Source: Planctomycetota bacterium (GTDB lineage: Bacteria; Planctomycetota; Phycisphaerae; Phycisphaerales; UBA1924). Taken from it: a stretch of DNA of 64,000 nucleotides. The notes below the pieces were generated by a model. That model was not told the DNA's origin. It searched no databases and was given only the letters and a program-made list of their open reading frames with translations. A program made the position numbers and the translations under genes. The DNA lies in contig JANRJM010000013.1 in assembly GCA_033763975.1 (NCBI GenBank), forward strand, positions 248,001 through 312,000. Direction: 5' to 3'. Positions 45,801 to 53,200 of the stretch are shown here, piece after piece (within the stretch, counting starts at the first letter, position 1; every line of letters starts with the position of its first letter).

Positions 45801-47811
45801 CCGAGATGTTGCCCGTGCCGGCCATGGTGATGCCGTTGGTGCCGAGCGTCGTCGCCTGCGAGATCGTGAGCCCCTCGATGCCGCTGATCGCGCCCGACAC
45901 CGAGACCGCGGAGCGGCCCGTGCCCGCGCCCGCGGTGAGCGTCAGCGTGTCCGCCGCGCCGCCCGCGACGTTGCCGACGGTGGACGAGAACGAGATCAGC
46001 CCCGTGTTGTTCGCCGCCCCGTCGCCGGTGTCGATGGTGCGGGAGCCGCTCACCAGCACCGGGCCGCTCATGGTGACCGTGCCGCCCCGGGTGGTGATGT
46101 TGCCGGCGAGCGTGATGGAGCCCGTGCCCCCGCTCACCGTGAACGACACGTCGCCCCCGACGAACCCGTTCTCGGTGGTGTCGATCGTCCCGTTCATCAG
46201 GATCGAGCCGGTGCCGGTCTGCGTCCCGCCCGGATCGTTCGCGGTGAAGGAGATGTCACCCCGCGTGAGGAGCGTGACACCGGAGTCCACCGTGATGTTG
46301 TTGCCGGCCCGCACGGTGATCGCCACGTCGTCGGGAGCGCCCATGTCCACGCTCTGCGAGAACGTGATGTCGTTGGTCGCCTGCAGCGTGATGTTCGACG
46401 TGCGCGCCTCGAGCGACTCGTCGCTGATCGTCAGCGTCGCGCCCGGATCGGCGAAGAGGATCTGGTCGTCGGACAGGTTCGCGTCGGCCCCGCCAACGTC
46501 GTTGTTCGCCACGACGATGTTCGTCGGGTCCAGCAGCAGCGTGCCGATGCGCCCGTGGGGCGCCAGCGTGTTCACCTCGCCGTGGAACCCCAGCCCGACC
46601 TTGCCCGAGACCTCGACGAACCCGCCGTCGCCGCGCAGCTCGCCGCCCTGCGCGCTCACCGTGCCCCGGAAGATCGTGGACTGGTCGGCCCAGACGATCA
46701 CTGTGCCGCCGTCGCCGAAGAGCCCGCCGTCGGCCTTGATGGTCGAGGTGCGCGACACGAACGTGTGCGTCGCGTTCCGCTCCGGTCCCTTGCCCTGGAA
46801 GTTGCCGCCGACGAGCACGGTGCCCGCCCCGTCGCGCCCGCTCGCGTCGATGGTCGCGCCCGAGAGGGCGACCTTCTCGCCCAGCACACGCACCTCGCCG
46901 CCCCGCCCGGCGTCGTTCGTCGCGTCGATCGTTCCGGTCGCGTGCACCTCGCCCCGGCCCTGGCCTTCGATCCGCACGTCCTTGGCCTGCACGTCGCCCG
47001 CGACCCGGAGCGCCAGCCCGTAGACATCGCCCGCCGCGGCCCGGACGCGACCCTTGCGCGCCTCGATCCGCCCGGTGTTCTCGACCGCCGCCTTCCCGTT
47101 GGCCGCCTGCGCCTCGCCGCTGACCTTGACGAAGATATTGCCCGTGCGTTCGCCGACGAGCACGTCCCGCCCGGCGGACATCACCACCGTGCCCTCGGGC
47201 GCGACGATGCGTCCGGAGTTCGAGACCTGCGCGCCCAGGAGCCCGACGAAGTCCGCCGTCAGCGTGCCCGCGTTCGAGACCTCGCCCCGCAGGTTCGTGA
47301 AGCGGTCGATGCCCCGGACGAAGTCGCGGTCCGAGATCGAGCCCGCCGCCGCCACCAGGCCCTTGACGTCCACCGACGCCGTCGAGCCGAAGATCACGCC
47401 CGACGGGTTCACCAGGTACACGCGTCCGTTCGCGATGAGCGAGCCGTCGATCCGCGTCGGATAGCGGCTTTCGATCCGGTTCATCACCCGCGCCTCGGGC
47501 CCGGGCTGGATGAACCGCACCGTCTCGTGCGACCGGATGTCGAAGCTGCGATAGTTGATGATCGAGCGGTCGCTCGCGCGGATCACCGTCTCGTTGCCCA
47601 GGCGCTCGATCCCGACGTTGCCGCGCACCACGCGCGCACCCTCGGGGCCCGCCAGCGCCGGCGCGCAGACCACCGCCACGATCGAGGAGCTCAGCGCCGC
47701 CGTCCAGCCGCCCACCCGCCCCAGCGCGGGCGCACGCCCCGCCGCGAACCGCTCCGCGCGCGACAGAAGCCCCAGCACCCCGCGACCCGACGCCTTCTCG
47801 ACCTTCGCCAT
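33823..47811 (-). CDS. Giant TpsA-type exoprotein, filamentous-haemagglutinin-like
   Basis: A 4,662-residue surface adhesin of the two-partner secretion type. It has an extended signal peptide (54 residues, cleavage probably after ALA) and a TPS domain (about 55-300) with NRI at 111-113 and NPSGVIFG at 135-142, the hallmark for recognition by TpsB. The rest, to about residue 4400, is Gly/Thr/Ser/Ala/Asn-rich beta-helix sequence in which units such as LTLDGAF and TTTGGG recur; internal repeats are listed separately. The last 200-250 residues are different: helical, with YRDLPNKPRP, and possibly a stalk tip or retention domain. The start was set at 47811 because GGAGAGG lies 5-8 bases upstream; a longer start has no such site. 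Its pore is encoded 196 bp upstream. Confidence 0.93.
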   Translation of the reverse strand: MAKVEKASGRGVLGLLSRAERFAAGRAPALGRVGGWTAALSSSIVAVVCAPALAGPEGARVVRGNVGIERLGNETVIRASDRSIINYRSFDIRSHETVRFIQPGPEARVMNRIESRYPTRIDGSLIANGRVYLVNPSGVIFGSTASVDVKGLVAAAGSISDRDFVRGIDRFTNLRGEVSNAGTLTADFVGLLGAQVSNSGRIVAPEGTVVMSAGRDVLVGERTGNIFVKVSGEAQAANGKAAVENTGRIEARKGRVRAAAGDVYGLALRVAGDVQAKDVRIEGQGRGEVHATGTIDATNDAGRGGEVRVLGEKVALSGATIDASGRDGAGTVLVGGNFQGKGPERNATHTFVSRTSTIKADGGLFGDGGTVIVWADQSTIFRGTVSAQGGELRGDGGFVEVSGKVGLGFHGEVNTLAPHGRIGTLLLDPTNIVVANNDVGGADANLSDDQILFADPGATLTISDESLEARTSNITLQATNDITFSQSVDMGAPDDVAITVRAGNNITVDSGVTLLTRGDISFTANDPGGTQTGTGSILMNGTIDTTENGFVGGDVSFTVSGGTGSITLAGNITTRGGTVTMSGPVLVSGSRTIDTGDGAANNTGLISFSSTVGNVAGGAADTLTLTAGAGTGRSAVSVSGAISGIEGLTISQATTLGTNGITMAGTGNISVDHSGLHTAGAAISTSGTYTQVAQTGASTTLNGLLSTGGVVTFNNAVTLNAGITTTNDNVFLQAATTVGATAEISAGSATIEMFDASIGNGFTLTLTADEIDFDGADDGIVGPGSLVARASTAGLETRISGAAAGGRLDVLNAEIAKVAGSVGTFTIGSATINGALNVNADTTFDGSATLVTGGQLTVDASITAATGTLRLHGGADGGTDAGGSVRFTGASRTLNAPAIQIDAGNQLGTSAADLITNTPSFRGAAGAGTSPTSFSFRQDAALTDAAIPAAAQFDNTPAGMTYAIESSGALTLSTASKVAGSALTLTGTTTTLSADLAVASARLVGTTLINLDGDIVTPGGLIRLTGNVEVGAPNIALDATNAGTSAGGANIEFLSGTIEGSTDATDDLFMNAGTGGTVSIGGSVGATTRLNTFQVTNAAVISTQAVRAVAITASSITSATFAGQLNATSGNIGLTSATINVNAGATTSAGGTFTATPGTLLSMTGGNLTLDGAFLKNGAGTTNLSSSITTTGDLIDFDTGTVTLTSNVALDATNGGTSAAGAGVEFAGTVNGAFNLTVNAGTGGAIVFTSAVGGTTRLNTFQITNGATLSTLGVRAVGITAGTGTSMTYGGLLDATTGNISLTSATINVNAGVTTASGGTFSANAGTLLALANTNLTLDGAFLKNGAGTTNIGVTIRTTGDLIDFDSGGVTLTANTALDTTNSGANVGGAGVEFAGTVNGAFDLTVNAGTGGAVVFSGAVGGSTRLNTFQITNGATLSTLGVRAVGITTGTVTSMTYGGLLDATSGNISLTSATINVNAGATTSTAGTFSANAGTLLALANTNLTLDGSFTKSGAGATNLGVAISTTGDAINFSAGNVTLTADGSLDTTSGGNAAGAAVSFAGTVNGAFNLFTAGGTGGAVTFSGSVGNSAALNTFQVTSSGTLSTGSVNAGTVNGSATTTATFGGLLTGGAGGITLSAATVNVQNGASTTGAMGVTAGTAFNATGAAISATGGFTKSGAGLSTIGVDISSGNANQTFLASSILFSADASLSAGTGTLQVQAIDLNGQDVGLFANTLTLGSTITGSALSTLRLGGATAATTIGVAGGAGDCQIEAVDLDQIADGAVGTLFIGRTGQSGAISILGGTFRDPVQLVTSGTLSTGGTITGDTADATITLQGSTINLAGLIRTTGTAIALNSPVVLTLTAALDTTHNASAAGAGVSFGSTIEGTAGGGTEDLFINAGTGGAVTVTGAAGGSVALGTFQVTDSGSVSTGAIGAGNLVVSSQGLVNHAGLLSIGAGGISITAPSVTLGAGATTTGGGGISITANSGAGAFTLNGAINSDGNFTKNGAAPNAINASIATTNDALAINAGATTFGADVTLNAGTSTLTIQAADINGRNVTFLANDFVFNAGANSITGTGLGSLRLGGATDATDMGIGGASGTAIVDVADLDALADEAFATLFIGRTGQSGAINIGGGTFRDAVQVVTTGTLSQTGTVTGDLADASVILQGSLVNLGGTVRTTGAAITVTGPAVLTASTTIDTTHNATPTGATITFSSTIDATAGGGEEDLSLNAGSGGSLNITGPIGGTAQLGTFTVVNASGVTLGALQTNVLIDVTVVGTGTFGTLSSGGIDLTGATLNLNGLATAGAGGISLAGGAANVNAGATTTGGGAFSATNTGTLAIANTALTLDGAFVRDGGVTTLGANITTTNDNITFTDGDDDVTLAGGARTLTAGTGTILFGGALAAGANALTLTGDGIDFTGGNNSVTGAGSQTITLISGTSSGSIGVAGGAGTLQITQGDLDAITDGAFASIDIGAASNTHAITIGASSYRDPTRFLAGGAGGTVTTTGAITGTTVDADLTFAGASNAVSNISTLGTLTITGGTNTAGGAGAAGITIVGSLNNLGGSLVTGGGAISLTGPVVLTGNALWDSTNAGASAAGANITTSAGIDGAFNLTLRAGTAGDITVGGLTGGVSRLADITVVSVADTTATFTGDVLADSFTQNAGSSSFGGILNVTNGVSLAGNTFTFAGDVEADSFTQTTGSSTFNGQLNVTNAIAIDGTTFAYNQAVSGGTFSQTSGSGAFAGTLTAGGAIVISGTTFTFGGAVTGTTFTQNSGASTFNGLLTTSAGGGVSITGSTISINAGITTTGGGGVTIVNSGQLTIANSNLSLNGAFDKTGAGATNLGANITTANANIGFGGGATTLTQNVTLSTGAGAGDVTFNSTIDGARTLQIGAGTGSVAFNAGVGGGTPLTSLVVTGATNVTALSTTTVTQNVGVTATGTVAFTGLVTAPTGFASSGGVFTQLGGITTTNSAISVNHAGAVTQGGALIAGSGAITITGSTISQNGTATGGTYTATGTDGIDIANDITATTVDIHAGTDGTGNLTFSAANIDVLATTIMLNAGDGTGGVGGAAVDLTTNAPAFRALAGGSTSPTTFVHEQDASISNALTALAAQFGNGPAGMSYTLCSNDGSVFITDASKVAGSNLTLCGLGTGGGCVDISTNLALGNLSIISPWCVSASVTIDGNLVELLGAGQTFANNVVFRAVELNLGGTVTGTGSLAFEPGSASQGVTLGGTASTGALDLTSAELAFLSNGYAALRFGRADGTGVVGTGGAVTLNDSTTFQSPGGQVRIEHALFGVGTTAFTFDGPAFLAANVTTMGGGMTFNDAVTVAAADVLVDSTDGGGTPLGGNILFLDTVNADAAANDRGLRVAAGGSVVDFRADVGGVEALGSLLVNAATNAQSIFVESVTTRGAQTYNGWLSTSGNLTSTVGGAILVNGNLQLENDLLIETAGLSSSDRIAVSGLTDGDGMSDWTLTLDAGLANAELLAAVGSTNAPASVIVTGGGIIVFDVTSAGGISLNGATFLNGDLTGVGVTVGGPLQVNVDSVISGSTFANLGGSVGSLANQARRLTINSPTTTIGGSVGGVAGTELGSLETDLAGVTTLGGSSYNVVDGLLFRDNVVLSGGSTVLFSALSTDSGNVNHGVVFGATLNAADSTARAVTVNTAAATRFRGSVGGMNALGSLTTNAGGFTLLGGNVTTTNVQSYGDNVTLENAAQLSASGVSFAGTVDSLDATPRALTITAPGGGVTFAQGVGATNALDSLSVTGSTIALRSVRTSNAQAYTGAATVEGVLRVENGGGITVTGPLTVLANSLLSSNSGGVSVTGATSITDSTIFSQDGGISITGATTLANATLDTDTGAITITGNVLLTGDADFLTQGNAADDVTVTGTIDSSGASHALTINAREDTMLPGGDVTLGGDAGLGAGLFALDTVTIAGNTISVRGVRSAGSQSYTGTTTLNGSLTATDAGGAVLLGGNTILGQTLTISTASGDVSFNGTVDHTGTPAGLTVTTGGANTVRFNGAVGGATDPSRLSSLTVTTAQGGVAIINAPTVRASGVVEFNSGVQLAQDATVAGSAATFARAVDSDATPRTLSVTSTGVTTFAGGVGQTGVLKRLTTDAGGSTRFQTNARTTHGMIFNDAVEVFGAVVLDGGGNDTSDDAGDSALPGRFRRMFFGEGISTGGSDGTADLTILTGFDPNGVIAPVGIEGDIGAANARFRSVSIRRSAQAGSANDGRASTVVFAPTFDASGRVLATGVNDTRNFTIFATENFTMGAGEKITAFGAFRVLRADSTGGDGRLTGTATIGDLVALGDITVRAASIRIAPRNSTSILEKQRDNGGGVVQNAAPVTAADDRVSIISGGSNAFIGFTTLTASDAPRVIFSSEGAAQGDLQGGFQIQDFQSGSDGIANGVTTALFVDEANASVLRPFDLRARGSVTETIATSIAGAIPRESATREVSTPPTVSQALREALQEMGIRVRDLSFNELIEFLVGWSTYRDLPNKPRPASTDYSVTANRLSLATVQAAVEAYRALLYTTTVGPDGQEISEKRTAELQETLGAAWDAYFESTDDPTGVGFRQYLESRGGEATPEEARALEILNAAREVFARLDALGLSSFEASFPKESLVGELLPQEMTSSEQLKEAIVGQQLAMF
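41050..42592 (-). repeat. Duplicated 334-residue block in the TpsA gene
   Basis: Two blocks, about 41050-41590 and 42052-42592, repeat with an offset of 1,002 bp. Anchor words such as the codons for TTHNA (41191 and 42193) and for IGRTGQSG (41419 and 42421) both show exactly this distance. The block ends are estimates. The offset is a multiple of three, so the reading frame is kept. Confidence 0.7.
43020..44528 (-). repeat. Tandem 168-residue repeats in the TpsA gene
   Basis: Three consecutive units of 501, 504 and 504 bp, anchored on the codons for LNTFQ(I/V) at 43020, 43521, 44025 and 44529. Within the units, stretches such as the codons for GVRAVGIT, MTYGGLLDAT and ALANTNLTLDG are almost the same at the DNA level, so the copies are recent or homogenised. 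Related but diverged units continue on both sides. Confidence 0.8.
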
Positions 47812-48007
47812 GACGTTCCTCTCCGCGGCCCGCCCCGGCCCCGTGGCCCGGCGAACGCTCGATTCAGTGTGCTCGTCCGTCGCGCGCTCGCCGGGGGTCG
47901 TTCCTCGCCCCGCTCCCGCGCCCAACCACACCGACCCTGCCCCGCATCCCTTCACACCGACCAACGCACCCCGACCGTCCATCCCGCCCGGTCACCCCGC
48001 CGCGTGC

Positions 48008-50077
48008 CTAGTACAGCACCGACAGCAGGAAGTGGAACCGGTTGTCGCCCGCCTCCGTCAGGAACTCGCCGTCCGTCGTCGATTCCACGTCCGTCAGCGC
48101 GACGCCCCAGTCCATCCGCAGCGTCACGTTCCGCCGCCACTGCAACTCCGCGCCCAGGCCGACGCCCACCAGCGTGTCGTCCTGCTCGGTCGTGTTCTCC
48201 GCCGGGTTGTTCCGCGTCCGGGCCGCGTCCACGAAGCCCCGCACGATGAAGTCCCAGTCCGCCTGCCCGAAGTCCTGCTGCGGCTGCCAGCGGAAATCCG
48301 GCCCGAACAGCCCGACCTCGCGACCCGCGAGGCGGCCCGACTCGTTCGACACGCCCAGCGCCCGCGGGACGTGCAGCCGGTACTCCAGCGACCCCACCAC
48401 GATCGAATCGCCCGCCACCACCGACTCGGGGTACCCGCGGACCGTGTACAACCCGCCCGCCACGTCCTGCTCGCTCGCCACCACCCGGTACCCGAACGCG
48501 TACTGCCCGCGCACCGACAGGGACAACTCGTGCGCCAGCGTCCGCGGGCCCTCGGCGCTCGGATCCCCCCGATACCCGCGCGGGTTGATCAGCGGCTCGA
48601 GGTAGAACGAGTGCTCCATGGCGAACTTGAGCAACTCCCACGAGTCGCTCACGTCCGGCCGCCCGAGGTCCTGCAGGTTCTCCGGGTCCAGCCCCGACAG
48701 GGCCTCCCACTGCGCCTCCAGTCCCAGGTCGAGCACGCTCGAGGCCTGCTCGGTGAACCGCTCGTACCGCACGCCGATGTACGGGATCAGGAAGTTCTCG
48801 TCCCCCGGCACCGACGAGCTCGGCGTGTCGACCTGCTCCGACTTCCAGCGCACGCCCGCGTACGCGTCGATGAAGGACGCCCGGCGCTGCCACACGGTGC
48901 CGACGATCTCGCCCCCCACCGTCCAGGTGCGCCCGTTGAAGTCCAGGCCCTGGGCGCCGACGTCGGACGCGGTGAACTCGGTGTACGAGCCGTACGTGCG
49001 CACCCGCACGACGTCGGACAGCACCGGGAAGTCGTAGCTCACGAGCGCCGCGTGCGAGGCGTCGAACCCCGCGGTCGTGTAGTCGACGCGCAGGATGTCG
49101 TCCGAGCCGGTGAGCTGGTTATGGATGAACCCGAAGCGCTGGCGCCACTCCGAGGTCGACTCCGTGCCCGTGTTGCTCAGCTGCGCGTAGATGGACCAGG
49201 GCTTGCCCTCGGACACCAGGTAGTCCAGCACGACCTTGTCGCCGTCGCCGCCCGGCGAGAGCGCGATGTCGACCCGCCGCCCCGGGTGCCGGTTCAGGCG
49301 GGCGACGTAGTTGTCCAGCACGTCCTTGTCGAGCAGGTCGTCCTTCTGCAGCGGAGACTGCGTCCGCACCCGGAGCTGCACGGCGTCGGGGTTGTCCACC
49401 CGGGCCGCCGGGTCCGCCTCGATCGCCTCGCGCAGGCGCTCGCCCGAGGCCAGGGTTCGCACCTGCCCGATCTTGAAGGTCGCGACGATCAGGCGGAACT
49501 CGCTGCGGGCGCCCGCGCGCTTGTCCACGTCCTTGTCCCAGTCCGCGTCCTCCGGGTGCACGTCGATCACCACCGCGATCAGACCGCGCCCGGCGAGCTC
49601 TTCGACGATCGCCAGGGCGACGGCGTCGATCGCGCTGCGCCGGAACATCGCCCCGGCGCCCTCGTGCACCTCGTCGACGTGCATCTCGACGCTCGGCAGG
49701 CCCTCCCGCCAGCGCACATACCCCTCCGGGGTGACGCCGAGCTTCACCACCGCCCGCGCAACCTCTTCCAGCGCGGGGTGCTGCGGATGGTCGGACTTGT
49801 ACTCGAGCACGAACCGGCTGACCGGGTACGCCGCCCCGTCGTCGATCTCTTCCGGGGCCTCGGCGCCAGCGGGCGCATCGGCGGGGGTTGGCGGCGGCGT
49901 GCCGGGGGCGCGCTCATCCGCGCCCGGCTGGACAGCGTTGATGTCGATGGGCGGCGGATCGCCCGCCTGCCCGAACGCCGCCAGCGTCACGCAGCACGTG
50001 CCCGCGCAGGTCAGCGCCCAGCGACGGCGCAGTGCCCGAACCGCCCGGCGACCCTCCCACAAGTTCGCGTCGTTCAT
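48008..50077 (-). CDS. TpsB-type outer-membrane pore (ShlB/FhaC family)
   Basis: A 689-residue transporter for the TpsA protein. It has a signal peptide (about 38 residues, cleavage after GQA), a Pro-rich linker, and POTRA-type domains at about 75-290. The hinge GRRVDIALSPGGDGDKVVLDYLV, typical between POTRA and barrel, leads into a 16-strand barrel region (about 300-689). VRGYPES at 546-552 is the conserved loop-6 motif of the family. It ends in FHFLLSVLY, an aromatic-terminated last strand recognised by the BAM complex. The start was set at the ATG at 50077, with AAAGGTGG 3-7 bases upstream and a proper signal peptide. It precedes its partner by 196 bp. Confidence 0.92.
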   Translation of the reverse strand: MNDANLWEGRRAVRALRRRWALTCAGTCCVTLAAFGQAGDPPPIDINAVQPGADERAPGTPPPTPADAPAGAEAPEEIDDGAAYPVSRFVLEYKSDHPQHPALEEVARAVVKLGVTPEGYVRWREGLPSVEMHVDEVHEGAGAMFRRSAIDAVALAIVEELAGRGLIAVVIDVHPEDADWDKDVDKRAGARSEFRLIVATFKIGQVRTLASGERLREAIEADPAARVDNPDAVQLRVRTQSPLQKDDLLDKDVLDNYVARLNRHPGRRVDIALSPGGDGDKVVLDYLVSEGKPWSIYAQLSNTGTESTSEWRQRFGFIHNQLTGSDDILRVDYTTAGFDASHAALVSYDFPVLSDVVRVRTYGSYTEFTASDVGAQGLDFNGRTWTVGGEIVGTVWQRRASFIDAYAGVRWKSEQVDTPSSSVPGDENFLIPYIGVRYERFTEQASSVLDLGLEAQWEALSGLDPENLQDLGRPDVSDSWELLKFAMEHSFYLEPLINPRGYRGDPSAEGPRTLAHELSLSVRGQYAFGYRVVASEQDVAGGLYTVRGYPESVVAGDSIVVGSLEYRLHVPRALGVSNESGRLAGREVGLFGPDFRWQPQQDFGQADWDFIVRGFVDAARTRNNPAENTTEQDDTLVGVGLGAELQWRRNVTLRMDWGVALTDVESTTDGEFLTEAGDNRFHFLLSVLY

Positions 50078-50175
50078 CGCCCACCTTTCGTATGCCCCGG
50101 GTCGGATCGCTCGGATACCACGACCTGCGCGCGCCGTGATCTTGCGCTTCGCTTCCCGCCCGGCCCGAACCGTCC

Positions 50176-50205
50176 ACACTAAACCGCCACGGGCCGCACC
50201 GTCAA
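50176..50205 (-). promoter_or_regulatory. Possible sigma-70-type promoter of the TPS pair
   Basis: On the minus strand a -35 box TTGACG (50205-50200) is separated by 18 bases from a poor -10 box TAGTGT (50181-50176). Transcription would begin near 50169, giving a leader of about 90 bases before the TpsB start. It lies in the 164-bp gap after the TagF-SUMF1 fusion gene. The -35 match is good and the -10 weak. Confidence 0.4.
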
Positions 50206-50241
50206 GTCGCCGCCATTGTCGGCCGAATCGCGGAGGCCCCG

Positions 50242-53200
50242 CTACTTTGCCTCCCCGCCCATGTACCCGAACTCCGCCAACGCCGCCCGAAGGCGGTCGC
50301 CCGCACCCGCCGCGCCCGCCGCCCGCGGCGCCGAGAACGCCAGGCGGAACCCCACGTCGCTGAAGGCCACGTTGACCTGCACCGCCCGAACCCGCTCCGC
50401 CGACTCGGGCGCGATCTCCGCCGGAGACAGCGCCGACGCGCCCATCACGCGCACGTTCGCGCCGTTCTTGCCGATGAGCCCTTCGATCGCCTCGCGGGTC
50501 GGCGCCACGAGCTGGGCCGACGCCTCGCCGTCGAGCACGAACTCCGCCACGTTCCCCACCACGTGCCGGAACCCGCCCGCGGACGGCGTACCCCCGTCAA
50601 CCGGGGCGAACCATAGCACGCCGTCATCCGTCGCCACCGCCGGTTCACCGTCCGCGCCGGGCTGCACCCGCGTCTGGCGGAACACGCCCGCCGATGGATA
50701 CTCCGGGTCGTTCGCCGCGTCCAGCGACTTCACGAACTCGAACTGGCGGCGCCAGGTCGCGTCGCGCCGGTTCTCTGTCCCGCCCGCCGCTCCCGACTCG
50801 CCCGCCGCCCCAGCCCACTCCGCGGGCGTCGGCAGGCGACATCCCGCCAGGCGTGCCGCGAGCACCGCCGCCTTCACCGGCACCTGCTGCATCGGCGACT
50901 GCGCCGTCGGCGCCTCGACCGCCAGCCCCTCGGGGTAGTACGCCTTGCCGCTCATCTTCGCCGAGACGCCGATCCACCCCATCGAGGTGTCGCCCGTACC
51001 CGCCGCCGCCGGCTGGATCGTCTCCCCACTCCACACCCACGCACGCGGACCCCGGCGCGGATCAACCCCGCCCACCTCCGACGACGGCAGCCACCCGGCG
51101 GCCCCGCCCGCCCCGCGCAGCAACTCCCACTTCCCCGCCGCGCTCACCAGATCCGCGAACAACCCCACCGACATCTCCGTCGTCGACACGAACCCCACGT
51201 CCTCGCCGGCATCGGCCTCCACCCGGCGGAACTCCTGCCGGTGGGTGCGGCCTTGGTGCTGCCACTCGAACGTCACCCCGTCGCCCTCTGCGCGGCTCAA
51301 CTTCCACCCCGCCCCGCCCGGGCCCAGCGCGCTCAGATCGAGCTGGGCGCCCTTCTCGCGCAGCGGCTTCACCGCCGCCAGCAGCCCCGCCGCAGGCCCG
51401 CTCTTCGACACGTCCAGCGCCTCCACGTCCTTCACGAACGCGTCCATCGCGGCACGCTGGGCCGCGTCGCGCGCCGCGCCGGACTGCGCCGCCGCCTTCG
51501 CAACCGCCTCTTCCAGCCTGTGCCGGGCGATGTTGAACCGCACAAAGGAGGGGAGCGACGCCACGTCCTCGTCTGTCACGCCCATCGCCGATCTCGTGTC
51601 GATGCCGTCGCGCACGCCGGCCTCGTCCGTCGCGTGCCCTCCCATCCACGCCTTCCACATGGCGCGGGCCGTCTGCGTCGCGCCCGCCCGGGCACGCTCG
51701 CGCCGCGCCGCATCCGCGATGCGCGAGACCACGCCCTCGACCTCGCCCGCGCGGAGCGCTCCCGCCTCGCGCAGATCCTCCTTCGACGCGGGCCAGCCCG
51801 CCTTTTCCAGCGCCCGCCACGCGCCCAGGGCCTCGGACGCGCGCACCCGGGCCTGGTCGGCGCCCGCCTCGCGGATCGTCCGCACCAGCATCGGCGCGTC
51901 GCCCGACGACTCGATCTTCGCGAGCGCCTCGATCCTCGCTTCCAGCGGCGCCAGGGCCACGCCCACGTCCTTCCAGACGCTCGACTGCCGCATCGCTCGC
52001 AGCAACTCGGCGGGCGACGCCGCTTCCGCGATGCGCTCGTCGCTCGCGGCACCCAGCGCCAGCGCGCGCTCCGACGCCGCCGCCTTGTCCAGCACGTCCC
52101 GCCGGGCATCGCCCCAGGCACGCAGCTCGCGGACGACGCCCTCGGCCCGGGCCGGCTCGCCGGCGATCACCCCGTCCGCCGCCGTCACGAGCGCCGCGTC
52201 ACGCCGCGCCGTCGCCTGCGCCTCGAGCGCGCCCGTGTTCGCCTCGTCCAGCGCCGGGGTCTCGAACGCGACGCCCAGCACGTCACGCTCCGCCTGCACG
52301 ATCGCCCGCTCGAGCGACTCAACCTGGTCGAACGCGGCCTTGCGCCCCTTCGACAGATCGATCCGCGCGACGCCCCGCACCCACGCCGCCCGCATGGCCT
52401 CCGTCGTCACGCTCGCCTTCGCCGCCCGCGCCGCCAGGTCCTCGCGGGCCCGCGCGTGCAGGCGTGCCAGGGCCGCATCGACCCCCGCCGCGACCTCCTT
52501 GACCTCGCGCTCGACCGACGCCATGTCGCGGACCACGCTCGCGCGCGTGGTCGGCGTGACGTTCGCCGTGCGGATGAACTTCGACTCGCGCTCGACCGCG
52601 CGCTCCAGCCGCTGGCGGAACTCGGGGTTGGGCGTCTCGCCCGCGTCGCGGGCCTCGCGCTCCAGCGTCGCGATCGATTCTCCGGCCGCGTTCACCCACT
52701 CCACGAACGACCATCCCGCACGCGGGTCGCCCTCCGGGTACGTCGGCGACGCCTCGGCCACCACCCGCGGTGCGCCCGGCGCACCGCTCGCGGCCGGCCC
52801 GTTCGCCGGCGATCCGCTCGCCGGGGCTCGCGCGGGCGTTGCACCCGCTCGATCACCGTCCCCGTCGCTCGCCGGCGCCGGGGTCGTCTCGCTCGGCCCC
52901 GCCTTCGGCGCGGGCGTCGATGCCCGCGGCTCGGTCTCGCTCGGCTCGCGCGCCCTCGCCGGCGCGTCGCCCGATTCCGCCTCCTTGTTCGATCCGCCCG
53001 ATGTCAGGACCAGCAGCAGCACGATGAGCACGACCGCGCCCGCGCCGATGCCGGCGTACAGGGGCCACTTCTTCTTGCCGCCCCCGTCGCCACCCGTCGC
53101 CGGCGCGCTGGGCGCCTTCTGGGTCGTCCGCACCCGCCCCGCCCGCCACTCGTTCACCCGCCCCGCCGCCTGCGCGCTGAACCCCGCGTCGATCGAGTAC

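Noticed and set aside
47812-48007. Promoter or terminator in the 196-bp gap between the TpsB and TpsA genes
   Set aside because: I saw no convincing -10/-35 pair and no strong stem with a U-run, so nothing is listed.
35383-48249. A plus-strand open frame of about 4,290 codons opposite the TpsA gene
   Set aside because: It lies antisense to a gene with clear TPS signatures. Its product is an Arg/Gly/Ala/Asp-rich string with no domain, as arises when GC-rich repetitive DNA is read on the other strand. The minus-strand gene has a signal peptide, TPS domain and ribosome-binding site.
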